From Helicostylum pulchrum (lineage: Eukaryota > Mucoromycota > Mucoromycetes > Mucorales > Mucoraceae): a stretch of 64,000 bases of DNA. Both the position numbers and the translations under genes were made by a program. A model generated the notes under the pieces. The model was not told the DNA's origin and searched no databases. It saw nothing but the letters and a program-made list of their open reading frames with translations. How positions within the stretch are numbered: position 1 is the stretch's first letter; every line of letters begins with the position of its first letter. The stretch spans positions 806,001 to 870,000 of the forward strand of contig JAIXMO010000006.1 of NCBI GenBank assembly GCA_025677825.1, read 5' to 3'. This document shows, in pieces, positions 20,701 through 33,953 of the stretch.

Positions 20701-22260
20701 TTAATCTACATCCATTAAATCTCGAGGACGATCATGTGAATTATCTGTATCTGCTTCAACTTCAGTGGAAGAACCTGAAGCTAAACTACGAACTGAACGA
20801 GAATTCCTTCGCTGATGATAAAATAATATGTCACCATCACGTGCAGGACGATTGTTTGTTGTTGTTGTTGTAGTAGTAGTAGTAGCTATAGGTGTAGTTG
20901 CAGTTGTTGGTACCGGAAGTGAAGACCGTCTATTATGTTGATTCTCTGTGCGACCTTCCCCTTGTTGACCATTACCAATAGGAATAGCCATGACTTCAGA
21001 AGTAACACCGTTATCCTCCAAGTGAACAACTTGTTCTGTTGGGGGTGGAGGTGGTGGTGCAGCTGCAATGACTGCAGCAGCAGCAGCAACTGTAGTAGAA
21101 GAAGTTGCAGTTGGATTAGGTGGATGAGCATTATGTGGTCTCTCTACACACCACCATCTATGACCATCTGCCCATGCCTTTGATTGACAAGCCTTTGAAC
21201 AATATTTAGCCTTTCGACTATATTATAAATAAAAAAAAATGTTATTAAATAGCTTTCTAAAAAAAATAAAAAAAATAAAAAAAAAAAAAACTTACCAACG
21301 ACGGCATTTAGCAAATTCGCGTGGAAAACGTTCCCATTTACCACATTGCATATTTGCACATTGTCTAACGCCACCTCTTCCTTCGTCTTTTCGACAAGCG
21401 TTTCTCATGATGACGCCAGCCCAATAGATGATAGCGGCAGGGTGAAGTCTATGTGTGAACTTTTCGACGACGGAAAAAACGTTGTGGCGATGGTTTGAAT
21501 GGAAGGCTTCACGAATTTGAGGGTATTTAGATAAATAAGCTAGTAACTGTAGAGATAATAAGATGTCTTCTTCACGATGCAGTATTGCATCTGTGGATAG
21601 ATTATTTAAGAGGGGGATGGTGGATAAAGAGGCTGTATATTGTTTGTTCTTTTGTTTTATTGTTCTTTTGATGAAGGTTCTTCTTTTTGGTATAACAAAC
21701 AGCAAGGAGAAATTGTTCATGTCCATGTGCTGTTGTTCTTTTACATAGTAGTCTGTTGGCATAGTTGGTAAAGTTAAAGCGGTTGGATTAATATTGGTTA
21801 TAGTAGGTGTAGTATTTGTTGTTGCAGGTGTAGTAAGTGTTGTGTTTTTTCTTTCTTGATCTTTTTCAATTTTAGCTTTATCAAGTGCGTTCATGAAATT
21901 CTCGAGAATGGCAAGTACAACATGAACTGCACCTGCTTCGACTACACGAGACCTAATATTTTCAGTACCACGCACTCCTACATTAACTACACATTGAAAT
22001 GCTAAAGACCATTTCCATAGAGAATGTTTATCGGTGTGTTGGCAAGTGGCTAATATCTTTACTAATCTCTCTAATCCGCCATCTGCAGCCAGGATTTCAC
22101 GGATACGTGGTGAGGTAGAAGTCATGTAGGCCAGATGAGTTAATGAATTAACTAACGGTAAAGTTGCTGTACAATCTAAAGCTCGTCGATCATATAAAGT
22201 AGATGTAATAACAACTGCCGCTCTATTTTGTGCTGGCGAGCTAAAATTTGGTTCACGCAT
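20701..22260 (-). CDS. MUB1: MUB1/samB homologue, MYND zinc-finger protein
   Basis: Two exons (22260-21296, 21217-20701) join in phase to give 493 residues. The N-terminus matches the conserved MUB1/samB start, with 'SSPAQNRAAVVITSTLYDRRALDC' and an armadillo-like helical region. The MYND finger spans the intron: CANMQCGKWERFPREFAKCRRC then RKAKYCSKACQSKAWADGHRWWC (about 300-345), with all expected Cys/His. The tail is low complexity (poly-Ala, poly-Pro, poly-Thr). In yeast, Mub1 works with the E3 ligase Ubr2 and E2 Rad6 to ubiquitinate Rpn4. In Aspergillus samB influences hyphal morphogenesis and conidiation. A Thr/Asn-rich insert occurs in the armadillo region (about 145-170). Confidence 0.92.
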
Positions 22261-22459
22261 TGTGTTTTAAAAAAGAAAAAAAAAGAGAGATTTTTATTGT
22301 AGATGAGAATGTTGGAAAAAAGAAAAAAAAAAAAAAAAAAAAAGATTTGTATCCACTAAGATTAATAACAACACACCTTTTTTCAAAACTCCTGATGTAA
22401 ACCCCCCTCCCCTCCCTCGCTCTTTAAACGGAGTGCGAAAGCAACTTTTTTTTATTTCA

Positions 22460-23767
22460 TTACAGCAAACTACTTTGCTTTAAAAGTACACATTCACCTC
22501 CATTTTCCAAGTCGATGTTATACTGATAAAAGTATCCTTCTGAAGTGATAACCAATACTTGAGGCGTAGTGCTTTTTAAAAAAAAAAAAATATTTCGTAA
22601 TTGATTAATAATCCAAAAACATAAACACATACTTATTATTTTACCTGCTTAGAGCTACGAGACTACGAACGCCTGCATTAGGTAATTTCAAAGAAGCAAA
22701 GTGACGACTGGATTCCCAAATATCTGATATACGATCTGGTATCAAGAAATTCATGCCTCGTTGTAACGAACTTCTTCTCTTTAACGGAGGAGCCTCGTCC
22801 ATGTTTTCATGATTACTTATATCTGCATCTGCCAGCTTGAATATATGAACTGTTTCGGTATCACTCGAAACACACAATAATGTGCTTACTAAATTAAATG
22901 ACATGCTATATATTTTGGCTGAATAAGAACCTCTTCTAAATTGGTATACTTTATCTGCACTAGGTATAGCAAATACTCTAATTACAGTTCCCTGTTTTTT
23001 TTTTATCTTTTTAGCTCTTTTTTTTTTAAAAAAAAAACAAATAGAACTTATATACCTTTTCACTGGCGGTAACTAACAAAGTACCTTCAGCATTCATAGA
23101 GATACAACTAATAGGTGACTTGTGAGCTTGTACGATATTAGCCAACTTCATAGCATTGGCATCATAGATTTCAATATCGCCAACACTTTGTTGTGAACTC
23201 TGAGCATAGTAATCTGCAGTCGATCTTAGGGGTTGGCAGGCAATATAACAGTTTTCGCTGGATGGAGATAAGGCGACGATTGCAGAAGGGTTTGGGATGG
23301 TATCAATGGTGTGTAGTAGCTTCATGTTGCTGATATCGTAGATGAAGATTTGTTCCTCCAGTACAACAATAAGACGCTTGCGGTTCATCTTGACGGATAA
23401 GATGGGTGTGTGGAAGGTCAGTTCACAGATAGTGGTTTCTCTTTTCGTGTTGTTGATTCGTAACCGTCTCGGTGAGGCACCTACAAGTGCTACCAAGGAA
23501 GTACAGAATAACATTTCTGTAATACTAATATCTTCTTCCACTATTTAACAGTTTCAGAAAGAAAAAAAACCGGTTTTTTTAGAAGAAGAAAAAAGATAAA
23601 ACGCGTTTTTATGTGAACTTACATTTAGAATAACATTTTGCAAATGGATCACAGTTATAAATACGATATTCGTTTTTATCAGAAACGGAAATACAGCTGT
23701 AGTCTTGGTTGAAATTAAAGCTTGATAATTCACCTGCTGGTAGAATATCTTGCTCTGCAATCGTCAT
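22460..23767 (-). CDS. ATG18: ATG18-type PROPPIN WD-repeat autophagy protein
   Basis: Four exons join in phase: 23767-23623, 23540-23056, 22991-22645 and 22571-22460, giving 362 residues. The PROPPIN phosphoinositide-binding motif FRRG is at about 228-231, within '[19 protein letters not shown]'. The preceding blade has [12 protein letters not shown]...[17 protein letters not shown], restored by the second splice. The ends of the beta-propeller ([31 protein letters not shown]) are in place. PROPPINs bind PI3P and PI(3,5)P2 on vacuole and phagophore membranes. Atg18 acts with Atg2 in autophagosome growth. Atg21 or Hsv2 are alternatives within the family. The start at 23767 is the first ATG that fits the propeller; an in-frame upstream ATG at 23869 would add low-complexity sequence. 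Confidence 0.88.
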
Positions 23768-24946
23768 TTTTTTTTTTTTTTTTGTAAGAGAGAGAGAGAA
23801 GGGAAACAAAAAAAAAGAAAAATGAGAAATAGAAATATGCTGTGTAACTTGTAGTGCGTCTATACACACTAAAGCTTTTAGTTACTTGTAAATATCAAAC
23901 TAACGACTTTATTACCGGATTTAATTAACGTATTCTTTCTGGATGAGACACACATGCAATTAAAAAGGACGTTATTGAAGTTACGTATACTCTTTTGATT
24001 AATGCCTTTTTTTTTTTTTGAAGTGTAGACTTCTTTTTTTTTTAAACCAATGATAACGATGGTAAAGAAGGTTTTTTTTTTTTTTTTTTTTTTTTCACTT
24101 CAAGTGACAATAGATATTTAACGACTTTTTTAATAAATTACACTTGCTTGCAATTACTTTACGGTTATATAATTGATCGGGAGTAACAAACCCCATTTGT
24201 GTCTTTACTACAAAAAACTGCTAAAAAGAAAAACTCTTGAGTTTATCGTCAACCCGATAATTGAAATGTGCTACACGGTTGCACAATAACAACAACAACA
24301 GGCCCTCACAAGATAAATTAAACGGGTCTAGTTGGTGTATGTGCTACCATTACTTACGTGATGCTTTTTTTTTTTCTTTGTAAAGAAGAACCAAAACATA
24401 TCATTCTATTACAAAACAACAGTGAATAAAGAATATTGTTTGTTAAAAAAAGAAATTCAGGTAATTTTATTATAGAAGGGCAAAAAGCCGAACCATAAAA
24501 AAAAGATTTTTTTTTTTTTTTTGCTCGGAGGATCAGGAAACTGTTATCCGACGTTTAGTGTAACTTTTGTTAGTATTTTAGATTTCGTTTTCTTTGTTCA
24601 TCACAAATGTTAGATTGCAATGCGCTTTTTTACTGCGCCTGTTTAATGTATTCTCTTCCGCAGTTTACAGAAAAAGTTGATTTTAGTTTATAAATGATTA
24701 CAAAATGTTTGTCGCAGCAACAACACCCCTCAATGGTTGGTTTTTTGTCGTTTGTTTTTTTTTTGGTTTTCGGAGCGCCAAAACTTACACTCGTACAAAA
24801 AAAGGGGAAGACAAGGGCGAACCGAGGTTTTTATAGACGACAGTTATTTTTTTATTTTCTTTTTTTCCTCTCTCTTTTACTATTATATATATATTTCTTT
24901 TCTTTTTTTTCTTTCAAAAAAAAAAGAAAGAAAAAAAGAAATAATT
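23768..24946. other. Intergenic between divergent ATG18 and Rho-GEF genes
   Basis: AT-rich, with long T runs (about 24073-24095) and an A/T stretch just upstream of the Rho-GEF start. It is a probable bidirectional promoter region. No additional gene is supported. Confidence 0.5.
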
Positions 24947-27900
24947 ATGCAACAACTTGATATAAGTCTTGACAGTATTGGTTACATTTACAGTAGACAG
25001 CTATTAGACTTTAACGCACAACCGTCCAACTTTAATTCGGAATCAGTGGTAAGAGAGAGCATAAAAATTTACACGTAAATCTTAACTTTTTTTCTTGAAA
25101 AAAGTGTCATTTTTATGATATTTTAGTTCACGAACCAAGTCAAAGCTCAGGTACGCATAAAATATTCCTGTTTTGAAAAAGAAAACTAATAAAATTGTAT
25201 AATAGAAAAAAGCACAAAGTTATTCCAGCAATTTAACCAGCTTATTACTTCGCCTTCTACTTTACATCATCCTACTGCACCGTCTATTTCACCAAAAAGA
25301 GAATTTGTCAAGGTAGAAATATAACATCTTTAAAGAATAAAGAAATATACTAACCTTAAATAAAAAATAGAATGATGAAAGACGACAATACTTATTGGAC
25401 GAGTTTATTATGACTGAAGCTAATTACTTGTCAAGTCTAAAAACGTTTATTAACGTAAGTATTATTATTTGACTCGTGTTTTGCAGCACAATGAAAATTA
25501 ATTGAAATTAAAAACAGTTGATTGTTGAACCACTTCGACAAAGGTCTAAAGATAGACAACGTGCTATTATTGGGCAGTATGAATGTGCTAATATATTCAT
25601 GAATATTGATGAATTGGCTACTGTGACTGAAGACTTTTATAACGATCTAATTCAATATAATTTGAACCCTGCCAGTTGTGGTGTAAATTTAGGTGACTTG
25701 TGTTTATCTCACGTAAAGTATTATAGGGCTTTAAAAAAGAGTTAAGGGACTCACTTTTTTTTTATTATAGATGCGTCGTTTTACTTGTTATAATAGGTTC
25801 TTATTAGGCGTTCATAATGCACAAATTATCAATGAAAAACAATTAAAGAATCCAACGTACTTTGCCTTTTTGGAAAAGGTGATTAACAACCAAGGCAATG
25901 GAAACCAAACGGTGTATGATTACCTGGCATTACCTAGTCAGCGCGTTGGAAGATACACCATGTACTATAAGGAACTGATGAAGCACACGACAGATGATCA
26001 TGTGGATTTACCAGGTTTGCATAGTTCACTTTTAAAAGCAGAGGAAATTGCAAACATGACGGAAGAAATTCATACACAAATCATGAAGATTTTTCGTCGT
26101 TTATTACAAGCAGTTCAATATTGTCCTGTAAGTTTTAACTACTTTTTGGAAAGAAAGGGGACTTATATTTTTTTTTTTGCTGTTGTTGTAGGAATCGTTG
26201 ATTAGTTTTCAACGAAGATTTTTGTGTTATTTAGATACTGCAGAGATCGATCCGCAAACATTGAAACCTGTACAACCTGTCACATTATTTTTGTTTTCGG
26301 ATAAAATCATGGTAGTAAAGCGACCTTCGTATGAATCGGACGGATTGGATTTATGTGGATTGGATCAAAGAATGTATCAGGGTTCAGAAAGAAAGGATTT
26401 TTGTATACGGAAAGAAGCTGTCACTGGAAAAATGAAGTTTATTGGCTGGGCAAGTTTAAACGATATTGATATTCATGATGGACCTGGTAAAAGCAAAACA
26501 AAAACAAAAACAAAACAAAAAAGTAATACTAAAAGGTGTTTGTTTTTTTAAAAATAGACACTTCTTTTTCCAAATCGTCATTTACATTGCTGTGTAACAA
26601 TTCGGGTCCACTGCTATCTTCTCCCGATACAGACCAAACAACACAAAAATCGCTAGAGGCGTATTTTCAGCACGACCAGCAGAGGCATTCGTTTGCGTTG
26701 AATGACGGTGGAAATCTTATTAACCGCGAGTACTTTCAAACCGTGGAAAAAACAAGGTCGCATTTCATTCATCAGTTTGGAAAAGCAAAGAATAATTTAA
26801 AGACAAGTGGTAAAAAAAAAAAAAAAAAAAAATGTTTGTTGTATTTATATACTGAAACCCGCATGTTTTTTGTAGATGAACTTATTCAATCTTCTTACTG
26901 TCAGTGGAACCATCATCACTTCTTTGCAAATATTTATCCTACGTCAAGGTACCACAAGGTTTCAAATAAGGTAACTGGAGAAACTTATTTTAAGTGAAAA
27001 AAATATTAAATATGTGTATAATAGAATGAAATCGCCTTGTTTTATATTGAAAAAAACACTGTGAATATAGAGGCTATACTTAGTAATTGCTTTATTGCTC
27101 CTAATATGGTTGGGTTTATTGTACCTCATGAAAAAGATGATAATTACAGGTACCTCCTTCCTCCTTACCCAAAAATAGCCACACACTATATTTAAACTTG
27201 TATAATTTTTTTAGGTTTGCCATACGTAGCAAATGTGCTATAGGTAATACAAGCAACGAAGAAATATCATTATTGACGTTCCGAGCAAATGATACCTATC
27301 ATATTCAAAACGCGCAGAACCAGCTATTTGGAAACTGTAAGTTTCAAAATTATTAATAGATTTATAAAACTTTAACACATAATACTTTGTAGTGTTGTTG
27401 TGTGATCGAGACTTGCTTCAATCAAGTCAACTTGCGAATAGTCCAGTCCCTCACCACCAAGCTCCTCAACAACCATCTCGGTTCTCGATAAAACAAGACT
27501 TGATACGTAAAAAGAGTAAATCAACATTTAAATTATTTACGTCGCTTGCAAATAACAATACGCAGCATCGGCAACAAGCTCCCTCACTGCCTACGACGAC
27601 GACGACGCCGAGACCGCGGACAACGAGCACATATAGTGAGTACGTCCTCGGTTTGGAAACGGCGCATCCGTCAGTTCATTGTTCGTCATCGTCATCAAGC
27701 TCCATCAAGTCACAACGAAGTGCAGATTCAAGACTCACGTTACAATCTTTAGCTGCAGTTGAGGGAGTGCAGCAGCAATCGATGTTGGGTAAGTTTGCAG
27801 CGGAAGCATCGATAAATCAACCGAGGTATTTTAGTCCGAGTTTTCATCCGAGTAGAACGGCGTCGTATGAAATTCAATCGGCTGCAGCAAGGTCGTCGTT

Positions 27901-28802
27901 ACAGGAAAATCCAGCCAAGTACAGTAGGTCTAGATCGCCGTTGAGTATTCGTGAACCGACGCCGGCGATGATCGAACCAGGAAGTGGGTTTTCAACTGTC
28001 AATAGTCGGTACAGTTCTATTTCTACGCTGGGTAGTCAAAGGCCTTCGTTATTTCTGGATAGGGACAGGGTAAAAAAAAAAAATGTTTTTATTATTATTA
28101 TTATTATGTTGAGCTAATGTATTGTTTGTTTAGTTTGATTCCCCTCGTCCCGTATCCGATCTATTAATCCCTATTGCAACACCTATCTCGGGAGAAATGA
28201 AATACTACTCTACGTCCGCAGACTCGTTTACAAACAAGCCCATGTACTTTATGGAGGAGAAGAGTGATTTGTACAAGGAGCTTGAGGAGAAGAACAAGAC
28301 GGTTTTGATGCTGACTTCTTTGTTACATCAAAAAGAAGAAGATATTGAGTTGTTGAAAGCGGATTTGGATGATTCAGTTTCAGAATTAGGAACCGTATGC
28401 GATGTAAGTTTTTTTTTTTTTTTTTTTTTTTTTGGTTAACTTGGTAATAGACTGACAAAAGTGGGGGGTTTTTTTTTTTTTTTTTTTTTTTTGTAGAAAT
28501 TTAATTCGGAATTAGAGAACTTGTCTAGTATATACCAACTTTCGCCTGATGAAAGACCTTCCCATCCTTCCCCTGATATGCAAATGAAGCGGAAACTTGA
28601 AACTGCACTTTTAGAAAGAAATCAATGGCAACTTAGAGCAACGTAAGTGTTTTTTTTTAAATACGTATGTTTTGATGTACTTATACCGTATTGTAGTGAA
28701 CTAGAACAACAGTTACGTAGACTTGTTCTTAATGACAATGCCAAACCCTATGAAAGTCCACGTAGGTATCATCAAAGAAGTTTTTCTCAAGGCAACAGAT
28801 AA
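24947..28802 (+). CDS. Rho guanine-nucleotide exchange factor (DH domain) with coiled-coil tail
   Basis: Fifteen exons could be joined in phase from ATG 24947 to TAA 28800-28802, giving 980 residues. Exon 3 starts at 25220, exon 6 spans 25771-26127 and exon 12 spans 27393-28069. The Dbl-homology domain spans about 75-270: RRQYLLDEFIMTEANYLSSLKTFIN, IVEPLRQRSKDR, and the conserved 'YLALPSQRVGRYTMYYKELMKHT'. Following exons carry a PH-like region starting 'QRRFLCYLDTAEID'. Then comes a long Ser/Thr-rich basic segment and a coiled coil (about 850-900, YKELEEKNKTVLMLTSLLHQKEEDIELL). DH proteins activate Rho/Cdc42 GTPases and hence polarised growth. Which GTPase is not predictable. The short exon 2 (24 nt, 25127-25150) is less certain. 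Confidence 0.88.
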
Positions 28803-30451
28803 AAAAAAAAAAAAATAGATTCCGATACCAAATATACCCCGCCCCCACCCCCCTCAACTCTTTTTTTTTTCTTTTTTATGCACCCTCTCCCTTCCCACAC
28901 AGCAACAAAAAAAAACACTCTTATATTTCCATTCCTTTTTCCTATGTTTTTATTTATGTACACACTTACACAATACCAAAAATAAATTTATTTATTTAAG
29001 ATCCTTAAAAAAAACCGAATATTGTACAATTTATTTAGTGCATGCTTTTTTTTTAAAAAAAAAGATGAAACAAACTATAATAGTTGGTCAAACTAAGGAT
29101 ATGTTCCGAGTAGAGAAGTTAAGAGTATTAATACATTTTTTAGTTCGTTGAATTATTTGTTGTTGATCTCGCGTTTGTGTTATTAATACATGTTTACTAT
29201 AAAAAAAAGGGGGGGGGGGTCCAGATGTTCAAGAATAAAGTTTTTAGATAACAGTGCGCGCTTAAATAATTTTCGAATTCCGTTTTTTTTTAAAAAAAAA
29301 AGACCCCTAATAGCATACTTTTGTACACTGTTATCAAATAAGTGTCACCTCAAAAACAGCATTAAGATGCGATTTATAAATTTGATTCGGTGAAGGATTT
29401 CCTAAAATCATACAGGCGCTTAACGTCTTTTTTTATGTCAACGTAAAACCAGGGACCAATAATAAAAAAAAAGTTCGCTACTACCAAATGAAAACCATGT
29501 AGAAATATATTGCAAAAACTGCCGGTAAAAAAAAAAAAAAAAAAAAAAGTAGATATTAAACTTCGAAATTGTAATACAATTAATCCTCTCGATCGGTATA
29601 CTAGGTAGTATATTCATTTGACAGATGTTGCGATTCATATGTTAAATAACCTTAATTTGCTTGACAGAACAAATCGTAATGACGACAATGCACGTGATTT
29701 TTACTGATATATAACCACGATCGGGTGGCACTTTTTGTGATATCACAATGTAGCGATTTGCCTCGTATTATTCCGTATTATTCGTAAACCGAGCAATCAT
29801 GAGGCTGAATACAGAACCCTCGTTTATGCGGATATAAATAGGATGAGCATACCTGTCGGTCACCTTAAGACCCGCAGCACTACAATACGGAATTCTTTGA
29901 CCTGATAGGTAGCCCAATAAAAGACAGAAATTATAGTTTTTTACAGAATAGCAAGAAATATAATAAATTGTTTGTGTTATCGAGGGGGGGGTTTTTTTTT
30001 TTAGACTGCCGCTTCTAATCTATAAAGGTCGGTAAAGGAAAGCTATACACGACTAAAAAAAAATGCTGCGCTTCAATCGCTTTTAGTCGGTTTTTTTTTT
30101 TTTTTTTTTCCCCACATTTTAAAATTGAAACGCCTTGAGAAAAATAGTTTTTTTTTTTTTTTTTTTTTTTTTTTGCTAGCGCAAAAAGGAACAATAAGAA
30201 TCTAAAAAACTCTACAGCTGAAAAAATAAAGCTTAATAGGTGACGAGATACAAGGTTAAGATTTTGTCAAGTAGAAGGGATAAAACAACATTTTGTTAGT
30301 ATAGGACATATTTTCAAAGTACGTCAGAAAACGATAGGTACTTTTATCAGTGGTCTTACATAACAGAGCATCAAATTATTCCGCGATCTCCCACTTTGAA
30401 GATTTTTGTCGAAAGATGTTGACCTCGGAATCCATTGTTACACTTCCCCAC

Positions 30452-30486
<35 letters not shown>

Positions 30487-30670
30487 GGAAAAAAAAAGAA
30501 GAGATTTTTTTTTTATAATTAAGGTTGCGTAAAAAAGGAAAGACAGAAAAAAAAGAGAGAATATGAGAAATAGTGTTATAGATATATATGCATAATTACA
30601 AAAAAAAAAAAAAAAAAGCGTAAGATTGAAAGAAGAAAAAAAAAAAATTACAAAAGGGGGGGGGGGAAAT
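28803..30670. other. Intergenic between convergent Rho-GEF and Zn2Cys6 genes
   Basis: About 1.9 kb without a supported gene. Contains C-rich and G-rich runs (28840s, 29208-29218, 30656-30666), long T runs near 30100, 30150 and 30460, and T-run/A-run junctions at about 29046 and 29283. Confidence 0.5.
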
Positions 30671-33225
30671 CTACTCTGTCCAAAGAGGAACTTGATTTGA
30701 TAAGACCTGCTGTTGTTGCTGATGCAGTTGTTGTTGTTGATGTTGTCGTTGATGCTCTACAGGGACACCGTCAGGCATATACGGCGAGTTTTCAAATGCA
30801 GCGTCTGGACCGCCCTTTTGATTACTGAAATAACTGTTCCATTCATCAATATCAAACGACATGGGTACGCCCCAAAACGCGGTTGCATTGGGATCAAACG
30901 AGTTTCCATCAAACGGTGGTATTTGCGGGTAGTTTTTGACAGAGCAGGTACTTAGCTCTGGCGAATTAAAATCAACACTGGGCGATTTATTGCTGCTTGT
31001 GCTTGCGCTCCCCATATAGTACTTTTCTTCCATCCTTTGAAAGTCGTTGTGGTGGTGGTGGTGTTCTGGTTCTGGTGAATTGGGTACGGCAATGGACGGA
31101 GGAGGGACAACGACTGCACGTTTTTTAACGGACCGTGTATAACTTTCATCCACACAGTCTAAATTGATGTCTCGTAGACCAGCCAGAGCACCCAGAATGT
31201 TACAGTGTCGTGCGGAAGTAATCCATGTTGTTTCAACTTCGTCCATAGCACGCATAATCTTGTTTATACTGATTTTCGCTTCAAATGCAAACATGGAATC
31301 AGAGGAGGCTGCGTTGTAGATAAAGATAATACCGGCGGTAAACATGAAGAATAAGGCATAGTTGTTGACGTTCTTGAGACGTCCTTCAGTCATGAGAGAT
31401 TCGGTGATATCTAAAATCTTGTTGGCGGCAAATGTGCAGATGGAAGCGGAAGGGAAAACTGAGGGTGCCACAGTTTGCTGCGGGCCCGGAATAAAGGGGC
31501 GATGTAAGAGTATTAAGGTGGTGTAAAATAGCATGTGTAACTGGCAGAGTTCCAAGGATGGAGCGGGGGCACGCTCGTTCAGTCGCGTGTTGGGTGGTCG
31601 GTACTGTAAGCTCACTGGTAATTTCGACATCCATTTGTTTAGTTTCTTGTCGAGGGCCGAAACGATACTGTCGGGTGTGGACATGATGGAGAGTTGCTTT
31701 CGTCCTTTGACCATGTAAAGTTCGCGGATGACATCGCCTAAAATCTCACAGATTTTAATGAGATAGTGAAAGTTTTCCATGATACGTGGTGCGTCTTGGT
31801 CGTTTTCGGACGGGTAAGGTGTGTCGTAGTCTCGCTCATCAATCATGGGCGAGCGGCCGTGCATAGCACAGGATAATCGGTCCAGTACAAAGCAGCAATA
31901 AAACGCTCGCTTTCTATCTTCTTTTTCAGTTGCAGTTAGTTCCCAACTATCACAGTTTCGGTGTAAGCCTAAATTTTGTGACATTCGAATTGCCTATTTT
32001 TGAAAAAAAAAATTAATTTACACACGGTCATTTTAAAAAAAAAGGGAAACTATTAAATATTTACCATGCCACTATAAAGCCATCCTCTTGTTGTTTTTAA
32101 AGCACCATTTTGATGACTGCTCATAAGTAAAAGAGATTGAACGGTATAGACTCTAAAGTTATCCCACTCTAAATCCAGCAACATACGTGCTCTTTCGAAA
32201 AAGACATCACCTGCGGTTTCAGGTTTAGTGGCAACGGATCGTACACGAATATCTGAAGATACGCGAGAGGCTACTGCATAAATAGCGTTTAGCAAGATGG
32301 GTGGCGGCGAAGGTATACTATCATCATTGATGGAAGCCATAAAAGATTTCTTGTGTAAGATGGGTAAAAGAGGGTAAAAATACCTAAAATAAAGTTCCAG
32401 CAAATGAGTTGAGAGATCTTTAGGAGGTAGTTCAAATGGGTCCACAACAAATGGAAATGAAGGTGAGTCGGTAGCGTCTTGTCCGTGGCCCTTGGAGCTA
32501 AATTGAAAGGCTCGGTTTTGAAAGTTTTTACTGTTTCTTAGCATGTAAAAACCAGAGGTCTTTCCGTAGTAGCGAAGTTGACCGCTTTCGTCGATAGAGA
32601 GGGTGCCCATATTGTTGGACTCGTCGCTGTCATGACGATGATCGTCGGCGTCGGGTTTGGTCATGGGTTCGGTGGTGGTTAATGGTCCACATTCTGCCTC
32701 GTATCCAGATACGGCTTCGCGGCGCATTGGGCGTGGTCGAACTAGTTCGCCGTAAGCTGTTTCTAAAGGTGCGTTTAGTTCAGTTATAATTGCTTGTGAA
32801 CGAGGATCGTCTTCTTGAACGATACTGCCTAATAAAGCTTCTAATCGATGTAATCTGCCCTCAATAGCTTCTATATATCCTTTCGGTGGTCCTCTCTATT
32901 TTTTTTAAAAAAAAAGATGTAATTTTAGTAATTATTTTTATTTTATTTTGATAAATATGTTTCAGTACCTTTTTAGTCGATTCTTTGTAGTGGCAAGGTA
33001 AGCCTAAAGTACTACAGTTATTACAAAGAGGTGAAGAACCATCGCACTTTACTTTTTTTCTTCGGCATTGCTCACTTTTTTTTTAAATAAAAAAAAAAAA
33101 AAAAAATTAGTAAAGTGTAAAAAAAAAAAAAGGGGGGTACCTCTTTTTTTTTGTTTCTTGTAAAAAATAATACTTTACCAAGCTTTGCTGACTCTTTGTC
33201 GTTTATGTTCTGAAGGATCAGTCAT
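30671..33225 (-). CDS. Zn2Cys6 binuclear-cluster transcription factor
   Basis: Four exons join in phase: 33225-33179, 33074-32969, 32895-32065 and 31993-30671, giving 768 residues. The Zn2Cys6 cluster is formed across the first splice, with cysteines at about 16, 19, 26, 33, 36 and 43. The linker RGPPKGYIEAIEGRLHRLEALL is typical of these factors and acts in dimerisation. The Fungal_trans middle region follows, with the diagnostic 'YSGMAIRMSQNLGLHR' restored across the third splice and 'DRKRAFYCCFVLDRLSCAMHGRSPMI'. The C-terminus is disordered and Gln-rich. It is a nuclear regulator; targets cannot be inferred. The first two introns contain T-run/A-run junctions near their acceptors. Confidence 0.93.
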
Positions 33226-33724
33226 GATTCCAAAGTTATAAGGTATTCAGGTAGTGTAAGTTTTTTTTTTTTTTTAAAAAAAAAAAGTTGTTTATATAAA
33301 GTACAAAAAACGAGAAAAAAGAAAAACAAAAAAAGGAGAAGTGGGAGAAAATCACTGATAAATATCCCCTTTTATATATAAATTTTTTCGTTTTTTTCAC
33401 GTCATGAATTCCCTATAAGGCAATGTGGGGTATCCAAAAAGATTTCTAGGGTAAAAAAAAAAAAGATTTTTTTTATATGTAAAGTGTGTTACGTTTTACA
33501 TGAAAAAAAAAAAATTATAATAGTTTTTTCTTTTACATTTAGTAGCTTTTAAATTTGCATTAAGTTGGGACATGCAGGACTCATTTTTACTCCACCCGAG
33601 AATTAAAGCTGGTATCGAATTTTACTTTTAAAAAGAGGCGGGTTTAGTTTACAATCAATAGCTATAATTACGAAAATAGCAATTGCAGTTCTCTTTCTCT
33701 ACAACAAGTTTTTTTTTTTTGCAG

Positions 33725-33953
33725 TAAGCAAGATGGTGGTTTGATTCATTATGTTTTATCAATAAACATTCGTCCATTACTTGTCACATTCGATTGGTGT
33801 AATGATTTGGAATCTCGCTTTGAAACAATTCGCTTTACAACTCAGATGATCTCCATGGTAGATGATTTTACCGTAGTACCAAAAAAAAAAAAGAATCCTC
33901 AAAGTACCAACACAATCCTTCACTCTTTTGGCTGCAGATTATCAATTCCGTAA
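33725..33953 (+). pseudogene. Exon-like fragment of unknown origin
   Basis: After a T-rich tract ending in GCAG, a classic acceptor, a frame opens reading 'KQDGGLIHYVLSINIRPLLVTFDW' (first 20 residues show strong beta-strand character) and continues through 'CNDLESRFETIRFTTQMISMVDD' before low-complexity lysines and a stop. It looks like a real exon, but no matching upstream or downstream exons were found. It may be an orphan exon of a decayed gene. I do not recognise the family with confidence. Confidence 0.35.

Noticed and set aside
24694..25078. Plus-strand ORFs upstream of and overlapping the Rho-GEF start
   Set aside because: Low-complexity Phe/Leu runs from poly-T; the Rho-GEF frame from 24947 explains the coding part.
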